From Pseudomonas atagonensis (GTDB taxonomy: Bacteria; Pseudomonadota; Gammaproteobacteria; Pseudomonadales; Pseudomonadaceae), in NCBI RefSeq assembly GCF_011369485.1, contig NZ_VXCA01000007.1:62001-126000 (forward strand): a stretch of DNA of 64,000 bases. The letters are read 5' to 3'. Made by a program: the position numbers and the translations under genes. This document shows, one piece after another, positions 49,740-58,675 of this stretch (position 1 is the first letter of the stretch; the number at the start of each line of letters is the position of its first letter). The notes beneath the pieces are model-generated. The model was not told the DNA's origin and searched no databases. It worked only from the letters and a program-made list of their open reading frames with translations.

Positions 49740-50297
49740 ATGTTCCGCCGTCTCGCTTTACTGGCCATGGCCGCGCTGCTCAGTGCCTGCGCCGCTAACC
49801 AGGTCAACCACGACTTCGATGCCAGCCGCGACTTTGCCGCCTATCGCAGCTGGAGCTGGAAAGAACCCGCCCTGCAATATCGCCCCGACGATCCACGGAT
49901 CAAGAGTGATCTGACGGAGCAGCGCATCCGCCAGGCGGTTACCGACCAACTCGATCAGCGTGGCTTGCGTCCGGCCGCAGCGGGCGCCAAAGGCGACTTG
50001 AGCGTGCAGACCTACCTGATTATCGAAGATCGTCAGCAGCAAGTGACAACCAACTACGGCGGCGGTTGGGGCGGCCCGTGGAACGGCTATTGGGGGGCGC
50101 CGATGTACAACGAGACGCGCAACATCACGTATAAGGTTGCGACCATTCAGATCGACCTGCTCGATGGCAAGGACGGCAAATTGGTGTGGCGCGGCAGCGA
50201 TGAGCAGATGCTCGCCAGCAAGCCGAATCCGGAGGATCGCAGCAACGCCATTCGCGAGACGGTCAGCCGGATCCTGGCCAACTACCCACCGCGCTGA
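49740..50297 (+). CDS. DUF4136 lipoprotein (copy 2)
   Basis: A 185-residue paralogue of the preceding gene, with lipobox LSAC (Cys17). Shared elements are [46 protein letters not shown], a Gly/Trp-rich insert (YGGGWGGPWNGYWGAP) and the end NAIRETVSRILANYPPR. Both should be anchored in the outer membrane or periplasm. A strong intrinsic terminator follows directly and closes the mazG-like/cmoM/DUF4136 group. Confidence 0.9.
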   Translation: MFRRLALLAMAALLSACAANQVNHDFDASRDFAAYRSWSWKEPALQYRPDDPRIKSDLTEQRIRQAVTDQLDQRGLRPAAAGAKGDLSVQTYLIIEDRQQQVTTNYGGGWGGPWNGYWGAPMYNETRNITYKVATIQIDLLDGKDGKLVWRGSDEQMLASKPNPEDRSNAIRETVSRILANYPPR

Positions 50298-50306
50298 GTC
50301 TGGATG

Positions 50307-50337
50307 AAAAAAAGGAACTGATCAGTTCCTTTTTTTT
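50307..50337 (+). terminator. Strong intrinsic terminator after DUF4136 copy 2
   Basis: A perfect 30-base palindrome: an A-run followed by GGAACTGA, then TCAGTTCC followed by a T-run of eight. It is a symmetrical A/T-flanked hairpin and works in both directions. Confidence 0.95.
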
Positions 50338-50447
50338 GCCCGGGACAAATGCGCTGGCTTGTTGCCAGCAGTCTCGTCCGGCCAGGTCTACACTCATTTC
50401 ACCCATGGAGGTTGCGCCCGGCTGTGCGCCGGCAAAGGAGTGCGCCA

Positions 50448-52448
50448 ATGTTGCCGCGTTCGCAGTTCAACGGCCCGTCCCGGCAACGCGGGGCGATCGG
50501 GTTGATGGCGGCCGCCACCCTCAGCCTGGCGTTGGTGCTGATGCTGCTGGTGGTTGATACCGGTCGTCTGTATATGGAGCAGCGCAAATTGCAGCGTGTG
50601 GTGGATAACGCCGCACTTGAAGCGGTGAGCCGTGGCGGCAATTGCCTGCCCGGCCTGACCGCCGCCAGTTATGCCGGGCAAAGCGCAGTGCGTAACGGCT
50701 ACACCGTCGACGCCAGCAACACCCTGACGACCACCTGCGGCACCTTGCTCACCGGCGCCACCGGACTGCGCACCTTCACGCTGGATGCGACGCAGTCGGC
50801 AGCGGTCAAAGTCGCTGCCAGCCGCACGGTGACCACCAGTTTTGCCGGCGGTGTACAGGCGTTGTTCTCAGGTAATGCGGTCAGTCTCAACACCACACTC
50901 TATGCCTCCGCCGTGGCCGCCAAACCGCAGCCGACCATCGCCCAACTGAACATTCGCAGCACACTTGGGACCATCGATACCGCGCAATCGAACATCCTCA
51001 ATCCACTGTTCTCCGGCTTGCTCGGCGGTAACGTCAACCTGACGGCACTGGGCTGGAACGGCTTGCTCAACACCGACATCAACCTGCTCAAATACCTCGA
51101 TCAACTGGCGATCAACCTCAACGTTGCCGCCGGTAACTACACCCAACTGCTCAACACCCAGGCCACGGTGACTCAACTGATTCAGGCGGCGGCAACGGTG
51201 GTGCAGCTCAATGGCGCGACGGCCACGGTGATCACCGCGCTTGGCCAGTTGCAAGTGGCGGCGATCAACGCGGCGCCGGTCAAACTGGGCGACATTCTGC
51301 AATTGCAGACCGGCACCACGGCGGCGGGGCTGGACGCCAACCTGCAACTGCTGCAACTGATTCAGGGCGTGGTGCAACTGGCCAACAGTAAAAGCGCGGT
51401 GGCGGCGACGTTGCCGATCAGCGTGCTGGGGCTGGCGAATGTCACGGTGCGGGTCAAAGTGATCGAGCCGCCGCAGTTCTCGGCCATCGGCGATCCGGCG
51501 CGGGCCAAAATCAACCCGACCGGGCCGGACCGGATTTACGTGCGCACCGCGCAGGTTCGCACGATGTTGTCGTTGAATTTGCCGGTGTTGTCGGCGGTCA
51601 CCGGGTTGACCAATGCGGTGCTGGGCCTGGTGGCGGCGTTGACGCCCACGCTCAATGCGCTGTTGCACCTGGATCTGGCGGCGACACTCAACTCTGTCCT
51701 CTGTCTGCTCGGCGCAGGGTGCGAGCAGTTGGCCCCGAGATTGTTGCCGTCACCGCAAATCGATATCAGCCTGGATGCCGGCGGCGCCAAAAGCTACGTC
51801 ACCGATTACAGCTGCCCGACGGGCACCAGCGGGAGCAAAAGCCTGACCGCCCACACCATCACCTCCATTGCCGATCTCAAGCTTGGCAAGATCGACCCGA
51901 CCAACGCCTTTTCCTCGGCCGCTGAACCCACGGTCACGCCTTTGCCGCTGATTGATCTGGGCATCGAGACTTGCTACGGACTGTTCGGCTGCGACGCAGG
52001 CTCTCACGTCCAGTACGGTGCTGGCGGCATCGCCATCATGCTCGACACCAGCGTTGCGCAGAACTCGCAGGATCTGGTGTTTTCCAGTGTGAACGCCAGC
52101 GTTCCGCCGTTCAATACGCCAGCCAACCTCAAATTGCCGCCCAGCATCAAACCGGCGGTGCCGACCAACAACATCGTCGCCAGCCTGGCGAACACCTTGG
52201 CCGGTATCAACCTGATCGTCTACAAACCGGTGGGCAGCAATCCGCTGGGCGCCATCGTCACGGGCGTCGCTTCGTTGATCAGCGATGTCACCAGTAAATT
52301 GCTGCCGGTGATTACCAATCTGCTGGCGCCGCTGCTTGATCCGCTGCTGAACAATCTGCTCAAGGGGCTGGGCATCAACCTGATGGACGTCGACGTCGGC
52401 GCCAACATGACCTGCGGCCAGACCGGCAAGGCGTATCTGGTGATCTAG
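50448..52448 (+). CDS. tadG: Tad pilus assembly protein TadG
   Basis: Pseudopilin-like envelope protein of the Flp/Tad pilus machine, 666 residues. ATG 50448 has AAAGGAG seven bases upstream; earlier in-frame starts are rejected. The TadE/G-like N-terminus is RQRGAIGLMAAATLSLALVLMLLVVDTGRLYMEQRKLQRVVDNAALEAV. A long periplasmic region follows, with many Leu/Asn-rich stretches (LNNLLKGLGIN near the end) and paired cysteines. Its TAG stop shares CTAG with the stop of the convergent pprA gene. Confidence 0.88.
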   Translation: MLPRSQFNGPSRQRGAIGLMAAATLSLALVLMLLVVDTGRLYMEQRKLQRVVDNAALEAVSRGGNCLPGLTAASYAGQSAVRNGYTVDASNTLTTTCGTLLTGATGLRTFTLDATQSAAVKVAASRTVTTSFAGGVQALFSGNAVSLNTTLYASAVAAKPQPTIAQLNIRSTLGTIDTAQSNILNPLFSGLLGGNVNLTALGWNGLLNTDINLLKYLDQLAINLNVAAGNYTQLLNTQATVTQLIQAAATVVQLNGATATVITALGQLQVAAINAAPVKLGDILQLQTGTTAAGLDANLQLLQLIQGVVQLANSKSAVAATLPISVLGLANVTVRVKVIEPPQFSAIGDPARAKINPTGPDRIYVRTAQVRTMLSLNLPVLSAVTGLTNAVLGLVAALTPTLNALLHLDLAATLNSVLCLLGAGCEQLAPRLLPSPQIDISLDAGGAKSYVTDYSCPTGTSGSKSLTAHTITSIADLKLGKIDPTNAFSSAAEPTVTPLPLIDLGIETCYGLFGCDAGSHVQYGAGGIAIMLDTSVAQNSQDLVFSSVNASVPPFNTPANLKLPPSIKPAVPTNNIVASLANTLAGINLIVYKPVGSNPLGAIVTGVASLISDVTSKLLPVITNLLAPLLDPLLNNLLKGLGINLMDVDVGANMTCGQTGKAYLVI

Positions 52449-55195
52449 TCGTCGGCGGCGATGGGCAGTTCGATGCAGAACCGTGCGCCTTCCGGCGAGT
52501 TGCGCACGCTCAACTGGCCGCCCATATTGTCGATGATGCCGTAACTCACCGACAGGCCCAGACCGGTGCCGACGCCAATCGGTTTGGTGGTGAAGAACGG
52601 TTCGAAGATCCGTTCCAGCAAGCGCGGATCGATGCCGCCGCCATTGTCCTCGACCCACAGCCGCACCTTCTGTTCGTCGCGCTCGGCGTACATCGAAATC
52701 CACGGTTTGAACGCCGAGTCCTTCTCGCGTTTGCTCAGCAAGGCGTCGCGGGCGTTGACCATCAGGTTGATCAGCACTTGCTCCAGTTGATCGACGTAAC
52801 CCCGCACCTGCACCGTGAACGGCGTTTCACTGATGCGCAGATCCACGCCTTTGCCGCGCATGCCTTCGGCCAGTAACGACAACGTGCCCTCGATGGCCGA
52901 GGCCGGGTTGAACAGCTGTTGCTCAATCTCCGAGCGCCGACCGAACACGCGCATGTGATCGACGACTTTGGCGGCGCGCTGCACCTGCGCGTCGATGCGA
53001 TTCAGTTTGTCGGTCAGATAATCGATCTGCACATCGCCATTGCTCAGGCGCTTCTGCACGTTGACGATGGCCATGCGCATCACGTTCAGCGGCTGATTGA
53101 TTTCGTGGGCCAGCCCCGTGGCCATTTCGCCGAGGGTGGCCATTTTTGCGCTTTGCGTGAGCTGCTGCTGCGAGCGGCGCACTTCGGTGTTGTCGCGGCC
53201 CACCGCTTGTACCTCGATCAACGTGCCGTGCGCATCGAACACGCCACGATCCGACCAGACCCACCAGGCGTGTTCGCGGCCGGGCAACTGCAGGCTGATT
53301 TCGGCGGTGCTGACCGGCTGCTCCGGGGTCAACAGTGTCAGGCGCTGAGCGAATGCCGCGCGTTGCTCGTCGGACATCCAACTGCCCAGATCGACCCCCG
53401 GCAGTTGCTCCGGCGTGCATTCCAGATAAGTCGCCAGCGGGCGGTTGCCGAAGGTCAGGATCAAGTCCGGGCGATAGCGACAGATCATCGCCGGCGAGTC
53501 TTCCACCAGAATCCGGTAGCGCTCTTCACTTTGCCTGACCTGCTCGGCAGCCAGCGTCGCTTCGGTGACGTCCAGCCACAGGCCGACAGCTTCCACCGGC
53601 AGGCCGAGGTCATTGCGCAGCAGGCGCGCTTCATCGAGCAGCCAGTGATAGTCGCCGCGACTGTCGCGCAGTCGATAACGTGCGCGTACCGAACCTTCGC
53701 GCAGCAACTGCCGGGTGCGCTCGAAGTACAGGTCGCAATCCTCGGGGTGCAGCCGTTCGACCAACGCACCGTCGCCGCAATCGGCCAGGCTCCAGCCCAG
53801 CAGCGGTTGCAGGCTGGCGCTGAAGAATGTCGGAATCAGCGCGCCTTCGCGGTATTGCTGGACGTAAATCACTGCCGGCGAACTGGCAATCAAATTGTCC
53901 AGCCGTGCGTGGGCGGCAGCGGCACGTTGCTGCTGGTTCTGAATGTCGCTGATGTCGAGCATGAAGCCCACCAGCCGACGGTGCTCGCCAGTGCCGGCGA
54001 CCTGGCCCTGAACGCGGTACCACGCAGGGGCCTGCTCGCCCTCGCCAGGCTGCAGACGAACGCTTAGCGTCAGGGGCTCGCCATGTAGTTGCAGGGTGTG
54101 CAAGCGACTGCGCAACTCTTCGCGGTCGGCCGGGTGAAAACGTGCCAGCCAGTCTTCGACCGGCAATCGCGAGTCGGCGATGTTCAGTGCTGTGGCCAGT
54201 GCTGGCGCCAGGGAAATCTGCGTCGTTTCGCACAGCTCCCACCACCCGGTGCCGAGCAGGGTTTGCAGCGATTCGAGGCGCTCCATCGCATGATGATGTT
54301 GCTGTTCACGCAAGCGGCTGAGCAGCGGCCCGGCGAGTGCGCCGGCAAGGGCAAGCCAGTCACGGTCGGCCAGATAAGGGGCCGCGAGATCCACCGCGTA
54401 GAAGCCGCACAACAACCATGCGACCACGCCTTGATCATTGCTGTAGGGCACGGCGAAACCGTCGGCATTGCCGAACGTGGCCTGCACCCGCGAGTGTTCA
54501 TACACCGCCTGCTGCGCGGTAAAACGCTGGGGCGCGCTGCCGTTCAGACTGTCCAGCGGCGTGCCGAGACGCTGGCCGTCATGCCACAACTGCGGTGCGC
54601 CGTGGGCGCTGAACTGTTGATGAATCTGCCAGCCTTGTCCTTGCGAATCGAGTAACGCCACGGCGAGGCAGGGGGTGTGCCAGCGCTGGGCGATGGCCTG
54701 CAACTGTTCACCAAGCACCGCCGGTAATCGCGTCAGGCTGCACGTGCGCAAGTGTTCGCTGATCTGCGCGGCAAGGGTCTGACAGGCCTCGCGATGGCGA
54801 GATTGCTGGCGCTCGAGCAGCAGGTCGGCGATGTCGAACAATTGCAGGTGCCAGCCATCGCCCAGTGGCTGTACCCAGCCACGCAAGTGCAAGGTCTGAT
54901 CGTTGAGGCCGCAAAAGTCGAGATCGAGCAGCTGCCCCTGCCAGTCGCACGGCTGGCCTTCGATGGCCAGCGAACTGTGCGGCAGCAACCAGGCGCTCAG
55001 CGGCAATGGCGAATCGTGCGGGGGTTGTTGCGCGAGCAGATGACGCAACGGGCCGGCGGTTTGCACCACGCCACCATCGTGGTCGAGAAACAGGTGCAGG
55101 CCGGTGGTCGGTGAGCCGAGCGGATCAGGCAAGTCAGGCGCGGCAATCGGTGCGCGCTTGAGCAGGCGCCCGAAGAGGTTGTCCCCCGCCGTCAA
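52445..55195 (-). CDS. pprA: Sensor histidine kinase PprA
   Basis: Kinase partner of PprB, the activator of Tad pili and other surface factors in P. aeruginosa. No ATG fits: the only early start is TTG 55195, whose TTGA overlaps the upstream pseudopilin stop, giving about 916 residues by coupled translation. A GAF-like region leads. PAS-type segments follow ([35 protein letters not shown]). Then come the H-box [12 protein letters not shown]-box [13 protein letters not shown]1 DNGGGI, and [16 protein letters not shown]. No transmembrane helix is seen, so it is probably a soluble sensor. No receiver domain is attached. Confidence 0.88.
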   Translation of the reverse strand: MTAGDNLFGRLLKRAPIAAPDLPDPLGSPTTGLHLFLDHDGGVVQTAGPLRHLLAQQPPHDSPLPLSAWLLPHSSLAIEGQPCDWQGQLLDLDFCGLNDQTLHLRGWVQPLGDGWHLQLFDIADLLLERQQSRHREACQTLAAQISEHLRTCSLTRLPAVLGEQLQAIAQRWHTPCLAVALLDSQGQGWQIHQQFSAHGAPQLWHDGQRLGTPLDSLNGSAPQRFTAQQAVYEHSRVQATFGNADGFAVPYSNDQGVVAWLLCGFYAVDLAAPYLADRDWLALAGALAGPLLSRLREQQHHHAMERLESLQTLLGTGWWELCETTQISLAPALATALNIADSRLPVEDWLARFHPADREELRSRLHTLQLHGEPLTLSVRLQPGEGEQAPAWYRVQGQVAGTGEHRRLVGFMLDISDIQNQQQRAAAAHARLDNLIASSPAVIYVQQYREGALIPTFFSASLQPLLGWSLADCGDGALVERLHPEDCDLYFERTRQLLREGSVRARYRLRDSRGDYHWLLDEARLLRNDLGLPVEAVGLWLDVTEATLAAEQVRQSEERYRILVEDSPAMICRYRPDLILTFGNRPLATYLECTPEQLPGVDLGSWMSDEQRAAFAQRLTLLTPEQPVSTAEISLQLPGREHAWWVWSDRGVFDAHGTLIEVQAVGRDNTEVRRSQQQLTQSAKMATLGEMATGLAHEINQPLNVMRMAIVNVQKRLSNGDVQIDYLTDKLNRIDAQVQRAAKVVDHMRVFGRRSEIEQQLFNPASAIEGTLSLLAEGMRGKGVDLRISETPFTVQVRGYVDQLEQVLINLMVNARDALLSKREKDSAFKPWISMYAERDEQKVRLWVEDNGGGIDPRLLERIFEPFFTTKPIGVGTGLGLSVSYGIIDNMGGQLSVRNSPEGARFCIELPIAADD

Positions 55196-55647
55196 AACTG
55201 CAGACTCGAACGGGCAGTCAGGCTGGACGGCAGGCTCGGTACTGCACCGATCCCCGGCAACACCAGAAACGGCATCACAGCGTTCAACTTGCTGACCGGG
55301 TAGTTCACCGTCACGGTGAGCGTTCCATTGGGGCCGCTGGTGCTGTCGAAGACCGTCGTGGTGTCGACGCCGACGACGAAGTTGAACGGTGGTGGCACCC
55401 ACTGCAATTGTTGGGTCAGTGCCGCGTTCGCGGTGTTGACCACAACCGTGGCGTAGTTGGGCGTCGTCGGGTCGACCGCCACGCTGCGGCGCACTGCTTC
55501 GGCGGTGGCCTGGTTGAATGATTGCATCATCACGAACGGCAGGCTGTAGCTGACCAGACCGTAAAACACGGCGAAAAAGATGACGAACACCAGAGCGAAT
55601 TCAATCGCCACCGCACCTTTTTGCGACTTGCGAAAGCCGGTTTTCAT
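55192..55647 (-). CDS. TadE/TadF-like pseudopilin
   Basis: A 151-residue minor pseudopilin of the Tad apparatus. The type IV-like N-terminus is RKSQKGAVAIEFALVFVIFFAVFYGLVSYSLPFVMMQSFNQATAEAVR, where the G before AVAIEF is the expected prepilin peptidase site. The rest is a small beta-rich domain (LTVTVNYPVSKLNAVMPFLVLPGIG). It matches the gene between fppA and pprA in P. aeruginosa (PA4294, sometimes tadF). Its stop overlaps the TTG start of pprA. Confidence 0.88.
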   Translation of the reverse strand: MKTGFRKSQKGAVAIEFALVFVIFFAVFYGLVSYSLPFVMMQSFNQATAEAVRRSVAVDPTTPNYATVVVNTANAALTQQLQWVPPPFNFVVGVDTTTVFDSTSGPNGTLTVTVNYPVSKLNAVMPFLVLPGIGAVPSLPSSLTARSSLQF

Positions 55648-55722
55648 GCGTGCGTCTACCCTGACAGTCAGTGCGTAGTATCAGCATAGAATCATTCAGC
55701 AAAAACGGACGGTTTTTACCCG

Positions 55723-56193
55723 ATGCAGAGTTTTGTCCTCCTGATCTGGCTGACCTTTTGCGCGGCCCAGGACGCCCGGCAACGGCGCGTCGCCAATGCC
55801 CTGACGATGGGCGCGGGCGCGCTGGCGCTCGGCTTCTTGTTGTGGACCGGAACAACCTGGATCGGCGCAGAAGCCGGGCAGGGCGGATGGGCATTTCTGC
55901 TGGCGTTGCTGTTCACCTTGCCCGGCTACCTGATGGGTCGGATGGGCGCCGGCGATGTGAAATTAATGACAGCTCTGGGTCTTGCGACGGACGGCATGTT
56001 CATTTTGTGGACGTTTGTCGGCGCTGGCATCGCCAGCGTGCTTTGGCTGCTGCTCGCGCCAAGAGTCTGGCTGCATATGAGTCAAGGGCTTAGGGAACGT
56101 CTTCGATATCTGGGGCCAGATATGTCAAAAAAGCTGCCATTTGCACCGTTCGTGTTAATCGGTACAAGCCTGGCCTGGTATTGGATCCATTGA
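55723..56193 (+). CDS. fppA: Prepilin peptidase FppA (TadV type)
   Basis: Aspartic prepilin peptidase that processes Flp and the pseudopilins, 156 residues, A24 family short form without the N-methylase part. The two catalytic Asp regions are visible: CAAQDARQRRVANALT (first Asp) and MGAGDVKLMTALGLAT (GxGD motif). About four membrane helices are present. It diverges from the pseudopilin gene and is co-directional with pprB, 114 bases downstream. Confidence 0.93.
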   Translation: MQSFVLLIWLTFCAAQDARQRRVANALTMGAGALALGFLLWTGTTWIGAEAGQGGWAFLLALLFTLPGYLMGRMGAGDVKLMTALGLATDGMFILWTFVGAGIASVLWLLLAPRVWLHMSQGLRERLRYLGPDMSKKLPFAPFVLIGTSLAWYWIH

Positions 56194-56212
56194 TCGCCAG
56201 GCGCCACTAGTC

Positions 56213-56224
56213 CTATGTACATAG
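56213..56224. promoter_or_regulatory. 12-bp perfect palindrome upstream of pprB, with RpoS-like -10
   Basis: CTATGTACATAG is a perfect palindrome 84 bases before the pprB start. CTACTTT at 56238-56244 resembles a sigma-S -10 element (CTACACT). P. aeruginosa pprB is reported to need RpoS. Both are single short matches. Confidence 0.35.
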
Positions 56225-56307
56225 TCGGAAAGTGCGTCTACTTTCAATTCATGTGGTTTTACAGCCAGCGGCTGGCAGTACAGGAATGGTCAGCTTTGGC
56301 CTAGGGC

Positions 56308-57099
56308 ATGGAGTGGCACGTGAACAAGCTTACGTCTGCGGTAAAAGTCCTCGTGGTCGACGATCAGCCTCTGATCGTGGAAGAGTTGTGCGAGTTTCTC
56401 GAAAGTAGCGGTTACCGCTGTGTGCCTTGTGAATCCAGCAAGCAGGCTATTGAGCGCTTCAGCGAGGATCCGGAAATCGGTCTGGTGCTGAGTGATCTTC
56501 ACATGCCGGACATGGATGGCATTCAGTTGATCCAGGCGCTGCAGCGACTGGTCGGTAAGGAGCGGGCGTTCGAGGCGATCATGCTCACCGGGCGCGCGGA
56601 CAAGCAGGATGTGATCAAGGCGTTGCGTGCCGGGATTGCCGATTACTATCAGAAGCCGATTAATCTGGATGAGCTGCTTGAGGGGGTGCAGCGTCAGGAG
56701 TTGGCTCTGCAAGAGCGGCAGAAAAATCTGCAACTGGGGCATTTGAATCAGAAGTTGCAGTATTTGTCCGAGTCGATTGATGACCTTTATCAGGATCTGG
56801 ACAAGGTGCGTCGCAGCCCTGCGACGGTCGGGCGCGATGTGCCGGGCGGGGAGTCGGCCGAGGTGGAGATTCCGGAAATTTTCAATCAGTTGTCGCCGCG
56901 CCAGTTGGATGTGGCGCGTCTGGTGGGCAAGGGGCAGACCAATTATCAGATTGCCTGTGAGTTGGGGATTACCGAGAACACGGTGAAGCTTTATGTTTCG
57001 CAGGTGTTGCGGTTGACGCATATGCATAACCGGACGCAGTTGGCGTTGGCGTTGTCGCCGAGTGCTTCGGCTGGGCGGCAGCGGGTTACGGCGCACTGA
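56308..57099 (+). CDS. pprB: Response regulator PprB (REC-LuxR)
   Basis: Activator of the tad/flp genes and of matrix factors in P. aeruginosa; 263 residues. The receiver (about 10-130) has VKVLVVDDQPLIVEEL, the phospho-Asp in LVLSDLHMPDMDG, TGRADKQDVI and YYQKPINL. A coiled linker follows (LQERQKNLQLGHLNQKLQYLSES). The LuxR helix-turn-helix is LSPRQLDVARLVGKGQTNYQIACELGITENTVKLYVSQVL. A GTG at 56320 with GGAG six bases upstream is a plausible alternative start (MNKLTSAVKVLVV). Confidence 0.92.
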   Translation: MEWHVNKLTSAVKVLVVDDQPLIVEELCEFLESSGYRCVPCESSKQAIERFSEDPEIGLVLSDLHMPDMDGIQLIQALQRLVGKERAFEAIMLTGRADKQDVIKALRAGIADYYQKPINLDELLEGVQRQELALQERQKNLQLGHLNQKLQYLSESIDDLYQDLDKVRRSPATVGRDVPGGESAEVEIPEIFNQLSPRQLDVARLVGKGQTNYQIACELGITENTVKLYVSQVLRLTHMHNRTQLALALSPSASAGRQRVTAH

Positions 57100-57164
57100 G
57101 TTTTTGGGTTTTTGGTTTTGGTTTTTGGGGTTGGGTGTATATCCGTTTCTTCGGGTGTTGCGGC

Positions 57165-57420
57165 TGGCGGTTCCGCCCTTATGGCGGGTCACTTTTGGCA
57201 AACGCCCCAAAAGTAACCAAAAGGTCTTTGTCCTGACGTTCGGCCCCTCGCTGGGGCTCGGGGTTCCTTCGCTCCGGTGTTCATCCGGGGGCATCGCCTA
57301 CGGTTTGCTTCGCTGCACCTCCTCTCGATGTGTTCGACTTCGTCGAACGGTCGCTGCGCTCCCACCCCGAATGAACACCTCCACTCAGCCTGCCGACGGA
57401 CCTTCTCAGATCAAGAGCGG
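57165..57420. repeat. Candidate dispersed Pseudomonas repeat
   Basis: The block starts near GGCGGTTCCGCCCTTATGGC and includes the hairpin ACTTTTGG/CCAAAAGT with a second AACCAAAAGG copy. It then runs through GGGGCTCGGGGTTCC and ends near CACTCAGCCTGCCGACGG. From memory, similar blocks recur in fluorescent pseudomonad genomes. Boundaries are approximate and no second copy is in this window. Confidence 0.5.
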
Positions 57421-57546
57421 TACTCGAGCTAACGCTCATTGTGTGGAGTGGGGCGGCTTTGCCGCGGGGGTCGCCGGTGGGATCGAGTCTGCTCGCGATG
57501 GCGGCTTGGCAGCCGACCAATTTTTAACGGAGTGTATTCAAACCCT

Positions 57547-57569
57547 GTGGGAGCGGGCTTGCTCGCGAA
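57547..57569. repeat. REP arm, single copy
   Basis: GTGGGAGCGGGCTTGCTCGC followed by GAA is identical to the left arm of the purH-purD doublet, without its first base. No partner arm lies nearby. Confidence 0.85.
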
Positions 57570-57924
57570 GAGGCCTGTCCGGTCAACGGATTGCTTCGGG
57601 TTGTTTAAGTGTGGGGATAACAACGCGAACCTTCCCACATTGTTTTCAGGTTGTCCGTCGGACGTGTGCTCTCTAGTCTCTGGTGGTCGCTGAATGCTCA
57701 GCGATCGGGTGTGAGAACCCGGTACTAATGGTCATGCACTCTCTGTGCACGCATAATCGCGCCAGCTTATCCGCTGTCTGCAATGCGTCATGGCGGCTGT
57801 GTGCGGGCAGGCTTCGGTCTGGCCGGGTGTCCATTACCGGTATTCTCACCCCGCATACAGTTGCCACCCTTTGCCCCGTGAGAATGGCAAAGAGTGTCGG
57901 CACAGACTTTGGAGAATTGTTTTA

Positions 57925-58287
57925 ATGGACAAGCTAATCCCCGACCCACCCCTCGAACCCACCACCCCGCTCGCCGAAGCCATCCGCGCTGAAGACCTGG
58001 CGAAGAACCGTGAAGCGATCAAGCGTGCGCTTGATTTTTACCTCAGTCCCGAACCCGCCAAACCGCGTCAACCGAGCACGATGTTTCTCGTGCATCCCGG
58101 TGTCGATACGGAAAGTTTGTTGGCCCATGCGTGTGAGTCGCTGGCGTCGGCGAGTGTCATGGCCAGTCATTTTGCCAATGAGTTGAGCGGTTTTCAGCGC
58201 AGTACGGCGTTGGCGATTCAGCAGATTGTGATGCTGGCGGAGCTGGCGGTGAATCGGGCGCTGGATCGGGTCGATCCGCAAGTCTGA
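57925..58287 (+). CDS. DUF6124 (DUF3077-type) family protein
   Basis: A 120-residue protein from ATG 57925, with GGAGAA eight bases upstream. The pattern LFLVHPGVDTESLLAHACESLASASVMASHFANELSGFQRSTALAIQQIVMLAELAVNRALD (seen here as MFLVHPGVDTESLLAHACES and onward) is typical of a Pseudomonas-specific family often present in many copies per genome, of unknown function. The helical C-terminal half may dimerise. It interrupts the Tad locus between pprB and DUF3613 and is preceded by an unusual leader. Confidence in the family is good; the role is unknown. Confidence 0.85.
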   Translation: MDKLIPDPPLEPTTPLAEAIRAEDLAKNREAIKRALDFYLSPEPAKPRQPSTMFLVHPGVDTESLLAHACESLASASVMASHFANELSGFQRSTALAIQQIVMLAELAVNRALDRVDPQV

Positions 58288-58305
58288 GACCGCGTTGTTA
58301 TTCTG

Positions 58306-58366
58306 CGCGAGCAAACCCGCTCCCACGTTTGCAACGCATTTCCCTGTGGGAGCGAGGTTGTTCGCG
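58306..58366. repeat. REP pair (inverted) after the DUF6124 gene
   Basis: Arm CGCGAGCAAACCCGCTCCCA (plus C, 58306-58326) faces GTGGGAGCGAGGTTGTTCGC (plus G, 58346-58366) with a few mismatches and a 19-base spacer. It lies between two convergent genes and may end both transcripts. Confidence 0.85.
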
Positions 58367-58392
58367 AAGGCAATCGAAAGATCACCACACGA

Positions 58393-58665
58393 TCAGTTCT
58401 TGGTCTCGATCTTCCCGCCCACGTCCGGGTCATAGAAGTCCGGGATTTCGTATTGGTATTTCTTCAGCCAGCGCTGCATCGCCAGGTCTCGTTCGGTGGC
58501 GGTCGCTGTTTGTGCTTTGGGCGAGGCAGCTTTGTTGCGGCTTTGCAGGACCAGCCAGCCTTCGGTTTCCTGTTGTTGCGCCGAGGCCGGGCCGCTGTCG
58601 ATGGCCAGGGCGCTGAGCGGCAGGGTGAGCAAGGTCAGGTAGCACAGGCCTTTGCGGGCGTTCAT
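58393..58665 (-). CDS. DUF3613 protein of the Tad locus
   Basis: A 90-residue secreted protein with a clear signal peptide (GLCYLTLLTLPLSALA). The body has GWLVLQSRNKAASPKAQTAT and ERDLAMQRWLKKYQYEIPDFY, matching DUF3613, a small family found at Tad loci (PA4298 in P. aeruginosa, from memory). Function is unknown. It lies 10 bases downstream of tadD on the same strand, so it is the last gene of the tad operon. Confidence 0.88.
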   Translation of the reverse strand: MNARKGLCYLTLLTLPLSALAIDSGPASAQQQETEGWLVLQSRNKAASPKAQTATATERDLAMQRWLKKYQYEIPDFYDPDVGGKIETKN

Positions 58666-58675
58666 GGCTGTCTCC

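Larger units (their letters stand above)
57100..57924. other. 825-bp repeat-rich intergenic region
   Basis: No credible gene; the long frames here have no ribosome binding site and Arg/Ser-rich, repeat-like translations. From about 57165 to 57420 it has the look of a dispersed non-coding repeat common in fluorescent pseudomonads, containing ACTTTTGG...CCAAAAGT (57191-57214). A single REP arm follows at 57547. From 57680 to 57910 a leader region precedes the DUF6124 gene, with GTGAGAA-type words at 57710-57716, on the opposite strand near 57842-57848, and at 57878-57884. Confidence 0.6.

Noticed and set aside
57062..57676. 204-codon frame after pprB
   Set aside because: It runs out of pprB in another frame into the dispersed repeat; Arg/Ser-rich product without a ribosome binding site.
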